Shown here piece by piece: positions 27,140-36,242 of a stretch of 64,000 nucleotides of DNA. The DNA is from Bacteroidia bacterium (lineage in GTDB: Bacteria; Bacteroidota; Bacteroidia; CAILMK01; JBBDIG01): positions 57,454 through 121,453 of the forward strand of contig JBBDIG010000033.1 in assembly GCA_040880525.1 (NCBI GenBank), given 5' to 3'. A program made the position numbers and the translations under genes. Below the pieces are notes generated by a model. That model saw only the letters and a program-made list of their open reading frames with translations, ran no database searches and was not told the DNA's origin. Every line of letters begins with the position of its first letter. The stretch's first letter is position 1.

Positions 27140-29896
27140 GTGAAAAGAGTAGTTTTTTTTATTATTATGAGTTTAGGAAACCCTGATTTTATCCAAGGGC
27201 AAAACTCTTTTGTATCAAGAATTGACAAAGCCCCTTCCCAGAATGATAGAACAGTCCAAATACTTGGTAACGGAGACTTCTTACTGAAGGAAGTAAACCA
27301 TAACTCAGAAGAGATTACTTTTTTCCTGATTAGATTGGATGCCTGTCAGAATGTGTTATGGAGTAAACAATTAGTCCTAAACGGTACTGGCCCATCTACA
27401 TACTTACAAAGTGACATTAATGATGCAGGGGAATATCTCTTTGTTGTTTTTCGGCTTAATAATGAAGTAATACTTATTTCAAAAATTGAAATAAATAACG
27501 GAAAGGAATTGTGGAGCAAAAAGATCAGTTTAACTGAACAACAACTCGCTGAAGGATATGAATTTCGTAATATAAGATCATTAAATATCATATCAGTCTC
27601 TGATTCAGGAGTTGTCATTGCCTTTCCACATGGAAAGCAAGACCCAACAGAACTAATTCAGGTAATAAAGTTAAACGAAGATGGAGATGTGGAATGGGCG
27701 GTAAATTATGAATTTCCATTTGCTGATTTGATGAAGATTATGGAATGGCAAAATGGGGATATATTGTTGTTTTATTCTTGCTCACAATTATTGCATATCT
27801 CGTCTGCTGGAACGCTTCAATCCCATTCCCAGATTGTCAATGCGTTTAACAACTGTCCTAATGCCAGAATACTTACGGCTGATATTGGCCCCAATGGGAA
27901 AATCTATGCAATTGGGAATGGGGTGCACAACCGCTTTAGCAAAGATTTTTTATTCATACTGTCTAATCCTACCCAGGTAGATTCAGCTAAAAGCTTTAAT
28001 TTAAATGGAAATTCGACTTTGCTTGATCCTGTTTCCCTCGTAAAGAGTGTGGCTGATAGTAGCATTGTCTTAGGGTTTAAAGTATATCGGGATGGACAAT
28101 ATAGAGATCATATTGGTGCCAAACTGGATTTGAAAGGGGATGTCAGATGGGCAAGGATTTTTACAAATTTTCAAAGTGGACAAGATGGGAATGTGGAAGG
28201 TAAGAGAGCCACCGCAATTGATGCCGGTGACACCGGAATTGTAACAGTTGGTTTCTATGCCGATGGCCTGTTAGGATCAACCACTTTGATGAAGGCTGAT
28301 AAAAATGGCTTTGTAGGCTGTGGTGAAGTTGATACTCCCGTTATTACTCAAAATGAAAATTTTCACCTTGTCTCAAGGCCATTTCCTGATATAGTGACCA
28401 ATGTAACGATTGCAGATACTACACTGAATATTAGACATCTTCTTATAGAACGGGAGGTATCAACTGTATGTTCTTCACGCCTATACCCGAAGGTGGATTT
28501 GGGGAACGACACCGTCATTTGTAGTGGACCTTCTCTCATGTTAACCGCTGATACGAATAACCATCCATTTAACTTTTCGTGGAATACAGGTGCCATAACT
28601 CCGGCAATCAATGTTGATACCAGCGGCATTTATTATGTGGATGTATCGTACAACGGCTGCATGACCACGGATACAATCAAAGTTGTTTTTGCAAGCCAGT
28701 TAAGAATTGAAACAGCGCATGAAGCCAGCTTTTGTCCCAACGATTCTATTAATTTACTGGCTGCCGGGACAGCAGGTTTTCCGGTATATTGGATCACACC
28801 CGCATCAGATACAATATTAGCCGATGAACTAACAGTCACTTCTCCAGGTATATACATTCTTCGGTTACTGGATACCACTATATGTAGTGTGGCTAACACC
28901 CTGCTTGTTAATCGCGATTCATTACCTGTTTCCCATGCTGGCCCCGATACCGTTCTTTGCTACAATCAAAGTTATACGATGAAAGGCTCCGGTGGCATTA
29001 CCTATAAATGGATACCTGCCCGTTATCTTTCTGCTGATAGTATCCCTAATCCGGTAGCCCAACTGCCGCATACGCAGCAATACCATCTAATTGTTACGAA
29101 TGAGGCGGGCTGTAGCGATACATCAGAAGTACTGTTAAAGGTACGACCACCCCTAGAAGCAACCTTATCTGCTTCAGTAATAACCGGCTGTGCAGGAGAT
29201 TCGGTAGCATTCATGGCCATGGGTAATGGTGGCGACTCACTTAGCTATGATTATTTCTGGCCACAGTATAATGTCCATGGTCAGGCTATCCGCATACAAA
29301 TAATGGAAAGCGGTTGGGTTAAGGTGGTGCTGTCGGATGGTTGCTCTGAACTCACGGAGGACAGCATTTTCATTGAAGTATTTCCTTCTCCACTAGCGGC
29401 ATTTTCTATGGTTCCTTCCGATACAGCAGTCGTTAACAGTAGAGTTATGTTTATCAATACTAGCACTCATGCTATATCCTATTTTTGGTCAATAGGAAAC
29501 ACCACTACTACCACTTCTTCTCCAATCCATCGCTTTGAGGATACTGGCATATACCATGTTATGCTGGTGGCTTACAACGAGTGGGGATGCCCAGATAGTG
29601 CTTTTGGGAATATTTATATAGATAATAGTTTCAGCATTTTTTTTCCGAATGCCTTTACCCCTGGCGGTAGAAACCCGCTCTTCAAGGCGGTAGGATATAA
29701 CGTAACGAGGTGGAATCTGGAAATTTACAATCGCTGGGGAGAGCTGATCTTTTCCACCACAGACTTCAGTAAAGGTTGGGACGGCACCTTCAAAGGGACT
29801 GCCTGCCCCGAAGGTGTCTATGTTTTCAAAGCAGAGGCATGGGGTGCAGGAAGTGTAAGAGAAGTTTACAAAGGAAACATCATGTTGGTAAAGTAA
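27140..29896 (+). CDS. Large secreted protein with PKD-like domain and T9SS type B (gliding-associated) C-terminus
   Basis: Predicted surface protein of about 918 residues. I favour GTG at 27140, giving MKRVVFFIIMSLG-like signal peptide; a TTG at 27119 would add seven residues. Residues 20-450 contain degenerate propeller-like strands (DG-DFLLKEV, LDLKGDVRWARIF). Then follow several cysteine-pair Ig-like modules (DLGNDTVICSGPS, ADTNN, AGPDTVLCYNQS), one PKD domain (AAFSMVPSDTAV, FEDTGIYHVMLVAYNEWGC) and the type B sorting domain FFPNAFTPGGRNPLF, IYNRWGELIF, GWDGTFKGTACPEGVYVF. Such proteins are often adhesins; the function of this one is unknown. It stands alone. Confidence 0.88.
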   Translation: MKRVVFFIIMSLGNPDFIQGQNSFVSRIDKAPSQNDRTVQILGNGDFLLKEVNHNSEEITFFLIRLDACQNVLWSKQLVLNGTGPSTYLQSDINDAGEYLFVVFRLNNEVILISKIEINNGKELWSKKISLTEQQLAEGYEFRNIRSLNIISVSDSGVVIAFPHGKQDPTELIQVIKLNEDGDVEWAVNYEFPFADLMKIMEWQNGDILLFYSCSQLLHISSAGTLQSHSQIVNAFNNCPNARILTADIGPNGKIYAIGNGVHNRFSKDFLFILSNPTQVDSAKSFNLNGNSTLLDPVSLVKSVADSSIVLGFKVYRDGQYRDHIGAKLDLKGDVRWARIFTNFQSGQDGNVEGKRATAIDAGDTGIVTVGFYADGLLGSTTLMKADKNGFVGCGEVDTPVITQNENFHLVSRPFPDIVTNVTIADTTLNIRHLLIEREVSTVCSSRLYPKVDLGNDTVICSGPSLMLTADTNNHPFNFSWNTGAITPAINVDTSGIYYVDVSYNGCMTTDTIKVVFASQLRIETAHEASFCPNDSINLLAAGTAGFPVYWITPASDTILADELTVTSPGIYILRLLDTTICSVANTLLVNRDSLPVSHAGPDTVLCYNQSYTMKGSGGITYKWIPARYLSADSIPNPVAQLPHTQQYHLIVTNEAGCSDTSEVLLKVRPPLEATLSASVITGCAGDSVAFMAMGNGGDSLSYDYFWPQYNVHGQAIRIQIMESGWVKVVLSDGCSELTEDSIFIEVFPSPLAAFSMVPSDTAVVNSRVMFINTSTHAISYFWSIGNTTTTTSSPIHRFEDTGIYHVMLVAYNEWGCPDSAFGNIYIDNSFSIFFPNAFTPGGRNPLFKAVGYNVTRWNLEIYNRWGELIFSTTDFSKGWDGTFKGTACPEGVYVFKAEAWGAGSVREVYKGNIMLVK

Positions 29897-30070
29897 TCAA
29901 ACTCTTTGAAGTAGATTTATCTTTCAAAAACTGATATCTTCTGATGCTACGGAACCTTTATTTGGGAAAATTGAACAGCGAATTACATGACCCTATTAAA
30001 ATCAGGTAGAAAGAATTAATTAACTCCGTAAAGACAGTGATCGTCAAATATTAGGATTTTAGACTGAAGT

Positions 30071-30088
30071 ATAAAGATAGATCTTTAT
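30071..30088. promoter_or_regulatory. Inverted repeat ATAAAGAT-AG-ATCTTTAT
   Basis: Perfect 8-bp arms with a 2-bp centre in the 254-bp spacer between the type-B T9SS gene and bcp, which converge. It may be a protein-binding site or chance in AT-rich DNA. Confidence 0.3.
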
Positions 30089-30150
30089 CTATGTATCTTG
30101 TCCGAAATTAAAATTGCACCAAAGCTACAGTAATACAGCGAGCAGTGGCG

Positions 30151-30609
30151 CTAATTGCTGTTCAGCACTTGCTGAGCGTGTTCTTTATTTTTTACCTTTT
30201 TAATAATGTTCTCGATTCTACCTTCTTCATCTATAATAAAAGTGGTTCGTTTAACGCCCATGTATTTTTTGCCATACATGTTTTTTTCTCCATACACGCC
30301 ATACATGTTTACTAATTCCTTGTCAGGATCAGCAAGAAGACTGAAAGGAAGCTTGTAGGTACTGGCAAATTTTCTGTGCGATTCTACGTCATCAGTGCTT
30401 ACTCCGAGCACGTCATAGCCTTCATCCAAAAGGTCAGGGTAGTGGTCGCGAAGGTTTTCAGATTCAGTGGTACAGCCGCTTGTAAAATCTTTGGGATAAA
30501 AATAAAGGACTACCTTTTTGCCCTTAAAATCCTTCAGAGAAACATCCTTTCCTTCCTGGTTCTTTGCCGTAAAATCGGGAGCTTTATCACCTGTTTGCAG
30601 ATCTGCCAT
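30151..30609 (-). CDS. bcp: Thioredoxin-dependent thiol peroxidase (BCP / peroxiredoxin Q)
   Basis: Cytosolic peroxiredoxin of 152 residues that reduces H2O2 and organic hydroperoxides. The peroxidatic Cys46 is in YPKDFTSGCTTE. The resolving cysteine found five residues later in many BCP proteins (E. coli CTVQAC) is replaced by Glu51, so this is a form without that internal partner. Last gene of the minus-strand run frr-tktN-VWA-tktC-bcp, 99 bp after tktC, so a separate promoter is possible. Confidence 0.95.
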   Translation of the reverse strand: MADLQTGDKAPDFTAKNQEGKDVSLKDFKGKKVVLYFYPKDFTSGCTTESENLRDHYPDLLDEGYDVLGVSTDDVESHRKFASTYKLPFSLLADPDKELVNMYGVYGEKNMYGKKYMGVKRTTFIIDEEGRIENIIKKVKNKEHAQQVLNSN

Positions 30610-30708
30610 AATTCTTAATTTTTTAAAGTTTAGGAATTAATGGCTCATGCCTGAAAATGTTCTGAAACCTTCCTGATATTAAAACAGGAGCCAAAGAAGA
30701 TGACCGCC

Positions 30709-31665
30709 TTATTTCTTTCTCTCCATTACGCGCAGACAGGCTTGAATAACATTAGCCGTTTCAAGTCCATATTTCGCCATCAGTTCTTCAGGCTGGCCGC
30801 TTTCGCCAAAGCTGTCATTCACGGCTACCATTTCAACGCGGCAGGGGTGATACCGGGACAGGGCACTTGCCACACTTTCACCGAGCCCGCCATTTCTCTG
30901 GTGCTCCTCTGCCGTCACAACGCGGCCGGTTTTCCCTGCTGATTCCAGGATCGCCTCTTCGTCCAGCGGCTTGATTGTGTGGATATTGATCACTTCGCAG
31001 CTAATGCCTTGCCCGCTAAGTTTTTTAGCGGCTTCCAAAGCTTTCCAAACCAAATGGCCGGTAGCTACAATAGTAATATCATTTCCTTCAGTCAGCTTCA
31101 GCGCTTTTCCGATTTTAAACGGTATGTTGTCAGGAATGAAAACCGGGACTTTCGGCCTGCCAAACCGCAGATAAACAGGACCATCATGATCAGCAATGGC
31201 CATAGTCGCGGCTTTGGTTTGGTTATAATCGCAGGGATTAATTACCGTCATGTGCGGCAGCATCTTCATCATACCGAGGTCTTCCAGGATCTGGTGGGTT
31301 GCTCCGTCTTCGCCAAGTGTGAGCCCGGCATGAGAGGCACAGATCTTCACGTTTTTCCCTGAATATGCAATGGATTGCCTTATCTGGTCGTAAACCCGAC
31401 CTGTTGAGAAATTGGCAAAAGTGGCTGTATAAGGAATTTTTCCGCCAATGGTAAGTCCGGCTGCAACACCCATCATATTGGCCTCAGCCACGCCACATTG
31501 AATGAAGCGTTCCGGAAATTCTTTAATGAACTTATTCATTTTCAGCGAACCTGAAAGATCTGCACTTAATCCAACAATAGCTTCGTTTTGCTGTGCTACC
31601 TCATACAAACCGTCACCAAATCCATCACGTGTTGCCTTTTCATTTAATACAGGGTATTCCTTCAT
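30709..31665 (-). CDS. Transketolase, C-terminal subunit
   Basis: The pyrimidine-binding and C-terminal domains of transketolase as a separate polypeptide of 318 residues; with the N-terminal half (gene at 33133) it forms the thiamine-diphosphate enzyme of the non-oxidative pentose phosphate pathway. Motifs: FIQCGVAEANMMGVAAGL with the catalytic glutamate, FANFSTGRVYDQIRQS, HAGLTLGEDGATHQ, and TAEEHQRNGGLGESVA. Split transketolase is common in Bacteroidota and Firmicutes. Here the start ATG is only 3 bp after the stop of the VWA protein gene, which suggests translational coupling to that gene rather than to the N-terminal half. Confidence 0.95.
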   Translation of the reverse strand: MKEYPVLNEKATRDGFGDGLYEVAQQNEAIVGLSADLSGSLKMNKFIKEFPERFIQCGVAEANMMGVAAGLTIGGKIPYTATFANFSTGRVYDQIRQSIAYSGKNVKICASHAGLTLGEDGATHQILEDLGMMKMLPHMTVINPCDYNQTKAATMAIADHDGPVYLRFGRPKVPVFIPDNIPFKIGKALKLTEGNDITIVATGHLVWKALEAAKKLSGQGISCEVINIHTIKPLDEEAILESAGKTGRVVTAEEHQRNGGLGESVASALSRYHPCRVEMVAVNDSFGESGQPEELMAKYGLETANVIQACLRVMERKK

Positions 31666-31668
31666 TTT

Positions 31669-33042
31669 TTAATTGATATTCAATTGTGTTGATCCTCCAG
31701 AGGATATTGTGAATTGTACTTGTTTGGTATAAAATGATTGATTCGCATATTTGAACCTGTACACCAACTGGTAGGTACCGGGTTGCAGTGCAATGATCTC
31801 CCTTCGCAGATTACCCTGGATGTTATACACCCACTCCAGTCCAGCGCCTTTGCTCATATAAATACTCCCGATCATATCCTTATAAGAGCTTAGTGAAAGC
31901 TTGCCGGGTTGGGGAATTTCTATGGTGGTAGTGAAGCTCTGTTTTATTTCCACTTCCCTCATCCGTATCCTGGGCAGGCACAGGATCTCAATATCATATT
32001 TTCCTACAATGTATTTTTCCTTCGTGTTAAAGTCTTGGACGTGCAGTATTTTATCCCGGCCCAGGGGTTTTATTACGCAAAGCAATTTATCATAATTGGT
32101 GATGCCCTTTACCTTCAGTTCAAGGTCGCCCTGCGGAGCATCAATAGCAATAACGTTATGTTTTCCTGGCGTAAGGTTTACATCATTTTTATATACTGGC
32201 GGAATGGTGTTGACCTGGATATTATAGCTGATGTTTGGATCAAGGGTCAGGGTATCAGGATTGCCCCGCTCATTCATCGTATGATACAGGTTGTTGATCA
32301 ATATATTGTTGTGCCGGTCGTAGAAGGTCATATTGACATTCGTCTCAGTGGGTTTGCCATTCTGGTCAAGCAGGTTCACCTGGGCCGTGGTATTGTTCAG
32401 CGCGTGAGATACGACAACTTCAAGCACGGTTTTAAAAGATTCGGGATCTTCTGCATTATAAAATTTTCCAACACAATCGAATTGTGCCATCAGGGTAGTG
32501 TTGAGGCCGAGACCAATTATAAATGGCCGGAGAATTACGCCTTTCTTCTGCAAGGCTACAGATACAGCGCAGGGATCGCCATCGCATTCTTCAATTCCAT
32601 CGGTAATTAAAATAATTATATTTTTAGTGGACGCATCAGGAAAATCATTGGCGGCCTGGGTAAGCGAATACGCAATAGGAGTGGTACCCCTGGGCACTAT
32701 TTCCCTGAGTTTGGTAATAATTTCAGAGGCGCTGGTGCGGCCAAATGGCACTTCCAGTTTAGTGTCTTTACAATTGCGCTCTCCCTTTGGACTGGTATGG
32801 CCATACACACGCAAGGCCAGTTCTACATTTTCTACGTAGCGGAGGCTGTCCACCAACGCTGTGAGAATACTTTTAGCTGCGGTAATTTTCTGAGCATTTT
32901 CCCATTTGCCGTACATGCTGCCGGAAGCATCCAGTAAAAAAAGGATCCGGGTTTTCTGCGTTCCTCTTGAACTTTGGCTGTGCCCGTTCAGTGCCAGTAA
33001 CATAAGAAATAAAAAGAAGATAATCCGGCCTCCGTAAATCAT
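31669..33042 (-). CDS. Exported von Willebrand factor A domain protein
   Basis: A 457-residue protein with a signal peptide (IIFFLFLMLLALNGHSQ), then a VWA domain (about 32-210) with an intact metal-ion site: D38-A-S40-G-S42 and, later, a threonine loop (PRGTTPIAY) and ITDGIEECDGD. The remainder is beta-rich and ends in two carboxypeptidase-regulatory-like repeats (about 230-450: PGKHNVIAIDAPQGDLELKV, LQPGTYQLVYRF). It sits inside the split transketolase operon, 90 bp after tktN and 3 bp before tktC. A periplasmic location separates it from the cytosolic transketolase, so the pairing is probably for expression, not complex formation. Confidence 0.87.
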   Translation of the reverse strand: MIYGGRIIFFLFLMLLALNGHSQSSRGTQKTRILFLLDASGSMYGKWENAQKITAAKSILTALVDSLRYVENVELALRVYGHTSPKGERNCKDTKLEVPFGRTSASEIITKLREIVPRGTTPIAYSLTQAANDFPDASTKNIIILITDGIEECDGDPCAVSVALQKKGVILRPFIIGLGLNTTLMAQFDCVGKFYNAEDPESFKTVLEVVVSHALNNTTAQVNLLDQNGKPTETNVNMTFYDRHNNILINNLYHTMNERGNPDTLTLDPNISYNIQVNTIPPVYKNDVNLTPGKHNVIAIDAPQGDLELKVKGITNYDKLLCVIKPLGRDKILHVQDFNTKEKYIVGKYDIEILCLPRIRMREVEIKQSFTTTIEIPQPGKLSLSSYKDMIGSIYMSKGAGLEWVYNIQGNLRREIIALQPGTYQLVYRFKYANQSFYTKQVQFTISSGGSTQLNIN

Positions 33043-33132
33043 AAACTCAGGTTTTGTTTAAAAAAATATAAGGAACGAAAAAAGATAAGAAATATGTAAT
33101 TACGAAGATTTAAGCCATTTTTTAAAATGCTG

Positions 33133-34002
33133 TCAATAATCCCCAAGGGTTTCTTTGAGCTGGGCCAGGGCTTTTTCGAGTTGCTCGTTATTGGGAGCCA
33201 CGCCATGCCATTGATGATCGTCCACCATAAAATCCACGCCTTTGCCCATATTGGTGGTCATTATGATCGCAATTGGCTGGCCTTCTCCTGTATTTTCTAT
33301 TGCCTGGTCTATCTTCAGGAGAACTTCTTCCATATCATTGCCATTCATTTCCATCACCAGCCATCCAAATGCTGTCAGCTTGCCATGCAAATCTCCCAGT
33401 GAGATCACATTTTCAGTTTTGCCATCAATCTGTTGTCCATTATAATCAATGGTAGCAATAATATTGTCAACTTTATGATGCGCGGCAAACATGAAAGCCT
33501 CCCAGTTCTGACCTTCCTGCAGTTCACCATCTCCATGCAGGGAGAAAACCAGGTGTGTATCTTTATTGAGTTTTTTGGCCAGGGCGGCTCCTATGGCTAC
33601 ACTCAGGCCCTGGCCGAGGGAACCTGTTGCCACGCGAATACCGGGGAGTCCTTCTTCCGTTGCAGGATGACCTTGCAGCCTTGAATTCAGCTTCCTGAAA
33701 GTGCCGAGTTCCTCTGTGTCAAAATATCCGGAGCGGGCCAGAGTGCTGTAAAAAACCGGGGAGATGTGTCCGTTTGAAAGAATAAAAATATCCTCACCTT
33801 CAGCATTCATTGAAAAATTTTTCGGATTATGCTTTAAGTGATGAAAATAGAGTGCAGTGAAATAATCGGCACAACCCAGAGATCCTCCCGGATGCCCGGA
33901 CTGCACCGCATGCACCATCCTCAGGATATCTCTCCGGATTTGTGTGGCTATGCTTATTAATTTTTCAATATCATTTACAGGAGGTGCTATTTGTTTTGCC
34001 AC
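33133..34002 (-). CDS. Transketolase, N-terminal subunit
   Basis: The thiamine-diphosphate-binding half of transketolase, 289 residues, with a GTG start. Motifs: SGHPGGSLGCADYFTALY, HISPVFYSTLARSGYF, VATGSLGQGLSVAIGAALA, and the ThDP/Mg site HGDGELQEGQNWEAF...IDYNGQQIDG. It pairs with the C-terminal half encoded at 30709, but the two genes are separated by the VWA gene. It is 36 bp downstream of frr on the same strand. Confidence 0.95.
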   Translation of the reverse strand: MAKQIAPPVNDIEKLISIATQIRRDILRMVHAVQSGHPGGSLGCADYFTALYFHHLKHNPKNFSMNAEGEDIFILSNGHISPVFYSTLARSGYFDTEELGTFRKLNSRLQGHPATEEGLPGIRVATGSLGQGLSVAIGAALAKKLNKDTHLVFSLHGDGELQEGQNWEAFMFAAHHKVDNIIATIDYNGQQIDGKTENVISLGDLHGKLTAFGWLVMEMNGNDMEEVLLKIDQAIENTGEGQPIAIIMTTNMGKGVDFMVDDHQWHGVAPNNEQLEKALAQLKETLGDY

Positions 34003-34038
34003 TTTTAGTTTTAATAAAATTTAACTGAGTATCAGTGA

Positions 34039-34599
34039 TTAAACGGTTGTTATGTCCTTTTCTTTTGCAGCCAGCGATTCATCCACCTTTAGTGAATACT
34101 GGTCGGTCAGCTTTTGAATCTCATCTTCCGTACGTTTCGCCTCGTCTTCAGGAAGTCCGTCTTTTACTGCGTTCCGCACTTCCTCATTGGCTTCTTTTCT
34201 CGCTGAGCGGATGGAGATCTTTGCCAGTTCTGCTTCGTTTCTCGCGAGTTTCACCAGTTGCTGCCTCCGCTCCTCGGTGAGCACCGGCAGGTTTATGCGG
34301 ATCATGTTGCCATCATTCTGCGGATTCAGTCCCAGGTTGGCATTCATTATGGCTTTCTCAATCGTAGCGATCATTTGCTTTTCCCAGGGTTGTACGGTGA
34401 TTGTGCGTGCATCCGGGGTATTCACCGTGCCTACATGGCTTATAGAAGTCGCATTACCATAATAATCAATTTTAATGTCTTCCAGCATTTGAGGATTGGC
34501 ACGGCCTGCGCGTATTTTGCTGAGCTCTGTGCGTAAATGTTCGATGGCCTTTTTCATTTTTTCCACCGCCTCATCAAGCGTTTGCTTTGTTTCTTTCAT
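34039..34599 (-). CDS. frr: Ribosome recycling factor
   Basis: Releases ribosomes from mRNA after termination, with EF-G. Full length at 186 residues; the two-domain RRF signature is clear: HLRTELSKIRAGRANPQMLEDI, YYGNATSISHVGTV, NDGNMIRINLPVLTEERRQ and ARKEANEEVRNA. First gene of the minus-strand run. Its usual bacterial partner pyrH is not adjacent here. Confidence 0.97.
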   Translation of the reverse strand: MKETKQTLDEAVEKMKKAIEHLRTELSKIRAGRANPQMLEDIKIDYYGNATSISHVGTVNTPDARTITVQPWEKQMIATIEKAIMNANLGLNPQNDGNMIRINLPVLTEERRQQLVKLARNEAELAKISIRSARKEANEEVRNAVKDGLPEDEAKRTEDEIQKLTDQYSLKVDESLAAKEKDITTV

Positions 34600-34622
34600 A
34601 ATAAATGGTCAATTATGGGCTT

Positions 34623-34630
34623 CAAAATTA
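34623..34630 (-). promoter_or_regulatory. Bacteroidota -7 element TAATTTTG for frr
   Basis: On the minus strand, 23 bp before the frr ATG. No clear -33 element. Confidence 0.5.
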
Positions 34631-34694
34631 ATTATTCCCGAAGGAATCAGCAGCAGTAAAAAACGAAGAAGTCCCTTTATGCCCTGAGTCCATG

Positions 34695-35264
34695 TCAGGA
34701 ATCAGGAGGATCTTCATAATTTCCACCCAATTCCTCATAAAGCGCTGTCACCTTTTCATTATCGCGCTGATACTGCTTTTCTATCTGGAAAATATTCTTC
34801 ACGTTTATCCGCACATCTTCCACATGCTCATTTACAATGGCTGCTTCTTTTTCATAGTAGGTTTCAAAATCTTCCTCTGCTATGTTACCTTCTGTCAAAT
34901 CTTTTTTGAGATTTCCGATCCTTTCTTTTAGCGTAATATTTTCCGCCTCCAATAATTGCATCCGCGAAAGAAACTGGCTGTACCTTTTGAAAAGTCCGCG
35001 ATAGGAAGTGAGCAGCGTTTGTAATTCCAGGCCAATGGAATCATCGTAGTTGCGCTGAATATAAGTATACTTTTGATTCATGCTGTCAGTCCTTTTGCGG
35101 ATGGAACCCATGTCAATTACGAAATTTTCTTCAGCGGCCTGCAGGCGCTGTTGCAGTGAATCCACCTTGCGAATGTCCTCTGTGCGTCCCTGTGGCTGGC
35201 ACGAAACAATGAAAAGAAATGAGAACCAAATGAGTGCTGAACCTATTGAAATTCTTGATATCAT
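34695..35264 (-). CDS. Coiled-coil lipoprotein, function unknown
   Basis: Predicted lipoprotein of 189 residues. The ATG at 35264 places the signal peptide at the N-terminus with lipobox IVSC; an upstream in-frame ATG at 35309 adds 15 residues and would overlap the -7 element. The mature part is almost entirely helical and charged, with heptad-like stretches (KVDSLQQRLQAAEENF, MQLLEAENITLKERIGNLKKDL). I do not recognise a family. It is divergent from the gene at 35379. Confidence 0.75.
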   Translation of the reverse strand: MISRISIGSALIWFSFLFIVSCQPQGRTEDIRKVDSLQQRLQAAEENFVIDMGSIRKRTDSMNQKYTYIQRNYDDSIGLELQTLLTSYRGLFKRYSQFLSRMQLLEAENITLKERIGNLKKDLTEGNIAEEDFETYYEKEAAIVNEHVEDVRINVKNIFQIEKQYQRDNEKVTALYEELGGNYEDPPDS

Positions 35265-35285
35265 GCTTTGGAATGATTTAAGGTT

Positions 35286-35293
35286 CAAAGGTA
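35286..35293 (-). promoter_or_regulatory. Bacteroidota -7 element TACCTTTG
   Basis: On the minus strand, 21 bp before the ATG of the coiled-coil lipoprotein; supports the shorter start. Confidence 0.5.
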
Positions 35294-35378
35294 AATATTT
35301 GCCATTCATCTCTCCGGCTTCTTTGGGCTGTGGATTGCTTTGTTTAGAGATTCAGATATTTGTCCCCGATAAAAAATT

Positions 35379-36068
35379 ATGAACAGGAAACTTTACCGCT
35401 CCTCTTTTATTTTTATGGTGGCTGCCTGGTTTTTTTCCGGCAGCGTCATCGCACAGGATGCCGATCTGGTGCAGGTAAGCGGCACGGTGATTACGGCTGA
35501 AGAGCGAGAGGCAATACCTTATGCCTCGGTTCGCATTATGAATACCTCACGGGGAACCATCTCCAATACTGATGGATTTTTTTCGCTTCCTGCCGAGGCC
35601 GGAGACACATTGCTTTTCTCTTCTGTTGGTTTTAAAAGTGTGCAATATCCTGTTCGGGCCAATGCGCAAATGAAGCATAATATAGAAGTGAAACTGCAAT
35701 GGGATACGCTGCAGTTGCGGGAAGCTCTGATTTATCCCTGGCCTACGCGGGAGCAGTTCCGTCAGGCTTTTCTGGCACTTGACATTCCTGATGATGAAGT
35801 TGAGATCGCAATGCGGAATATGGATCCTCAATTGCTGAATTACATCAGCTCAAATATGCAAATGGACGGCAGCGAAAATCATCTGATCTACATGAGAAAA
35901 ATGGCTTCGTCTTATTATTATTTTCCGGGAACAAACCCTTATACCAGTGTGGGAGGAGCGCGGGTTCCGGCAGCACTGACCAATCCTGTGGCGTGGTACA
36001 GGCTTTTCAAGGCATTGCGCGATGGAGACTTTAAGCGAGAGGAGGAATGGAAACCTGAAAAATATTGA
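35379..36068 (+). CDS. Exported carboxypeptidase-regulatory-like domain protein
   Basis: A 229-residue exported protein. Signal peptide (FIFMVAAWFFSGSVIAQ), then a CarboxypepD_reg-like beta-sandwich (about 31-118): VSGTVITAEEREAIPYASV, GTISNTDGFFSLPAEAGDTL, FSSVGFKSVQYPV. The domain is that of the N-terminus of TonB-dependent receptors, but here no plug or barrel follows; the last 110 residues are a helical region with many methionines and tyrosines. Its role is unknown. It precedes tRNA-Gln by 72 bp. Confidence 0.82.
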   Translation: MNRKLYRSSFIFMVAAWFFSGSVIAQDADLVQVSGTVITAEEREAIPYASVRIMNTSRGTISNTDGFFSLPAEAGDTLLFSSVGFKSVQYPVRANAQMKHNIEVKLQWDTLQLREALIYPWPTREQFRQAFLALDIPDDEVEIAMRNMDPQLLNYISSNMQMDGSENHLIYMRKMASSYYYFPGTNPYTSVGGARVPAALTNPVAWYRLFKALRDGDFKREEEWKPEKY

Positions 36069-36092
36069 TTCAGTATATTTTCTTGTGATCTG

Positions 36093-36122
36093 TTGCAGCA
36101 TCTCCCAGATTTTTTAAATTTG
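36093..36122 (+). promoter_or_regulatory. tRNA-Gln / prs promoter: TTG-N19-TAAATTTG
   Basis: TTG at 36093-36095, 19-bp spacer, TAAATTTG at 36115-36122, ending 18 bp before the tRNA. Fits the Bacteroidota consensus well. Confidence 0.7.
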
Positions 36123-36140
36123 CACCGCAGAAAAAAGCAT

Positions 36141-36213
36141 TGTCCCGTGGTGTAACTGGCAACACGTCTGATTTTGGTTCAGAAGAGTCTAGGTTCGAGC
36201 CCTAGCGGGACAA
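36141..36213 (+). tRNA. tRNA-Gln (anticodon TTG)
   Basis: A 73-nt cloverleaf without encoded CCA. Acceptor stem TGTCCCG / CGGGACA with discriminator A; anticodon arm TCTGA-TTTTGGT-TCAGA giving anticodon TTG; T arm CTAGG-TTCGAGC-CCTAG. The U1-A72 pair is typical of tRNA-Gln. The prs gene starts 29 bp downstream, so they may be cotranscribed. Confidence 0.96.
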
Positions 36214-36242
36214 CTTTCCTTTCCTTTTTTTCAATATCCAAT

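Noticed and set aside
36174..36242. In-frame extension of prs into the tRNA gene
   Set aside because: It would code through tRNA-Gln; the normal prs N-terminus begins at 36243.
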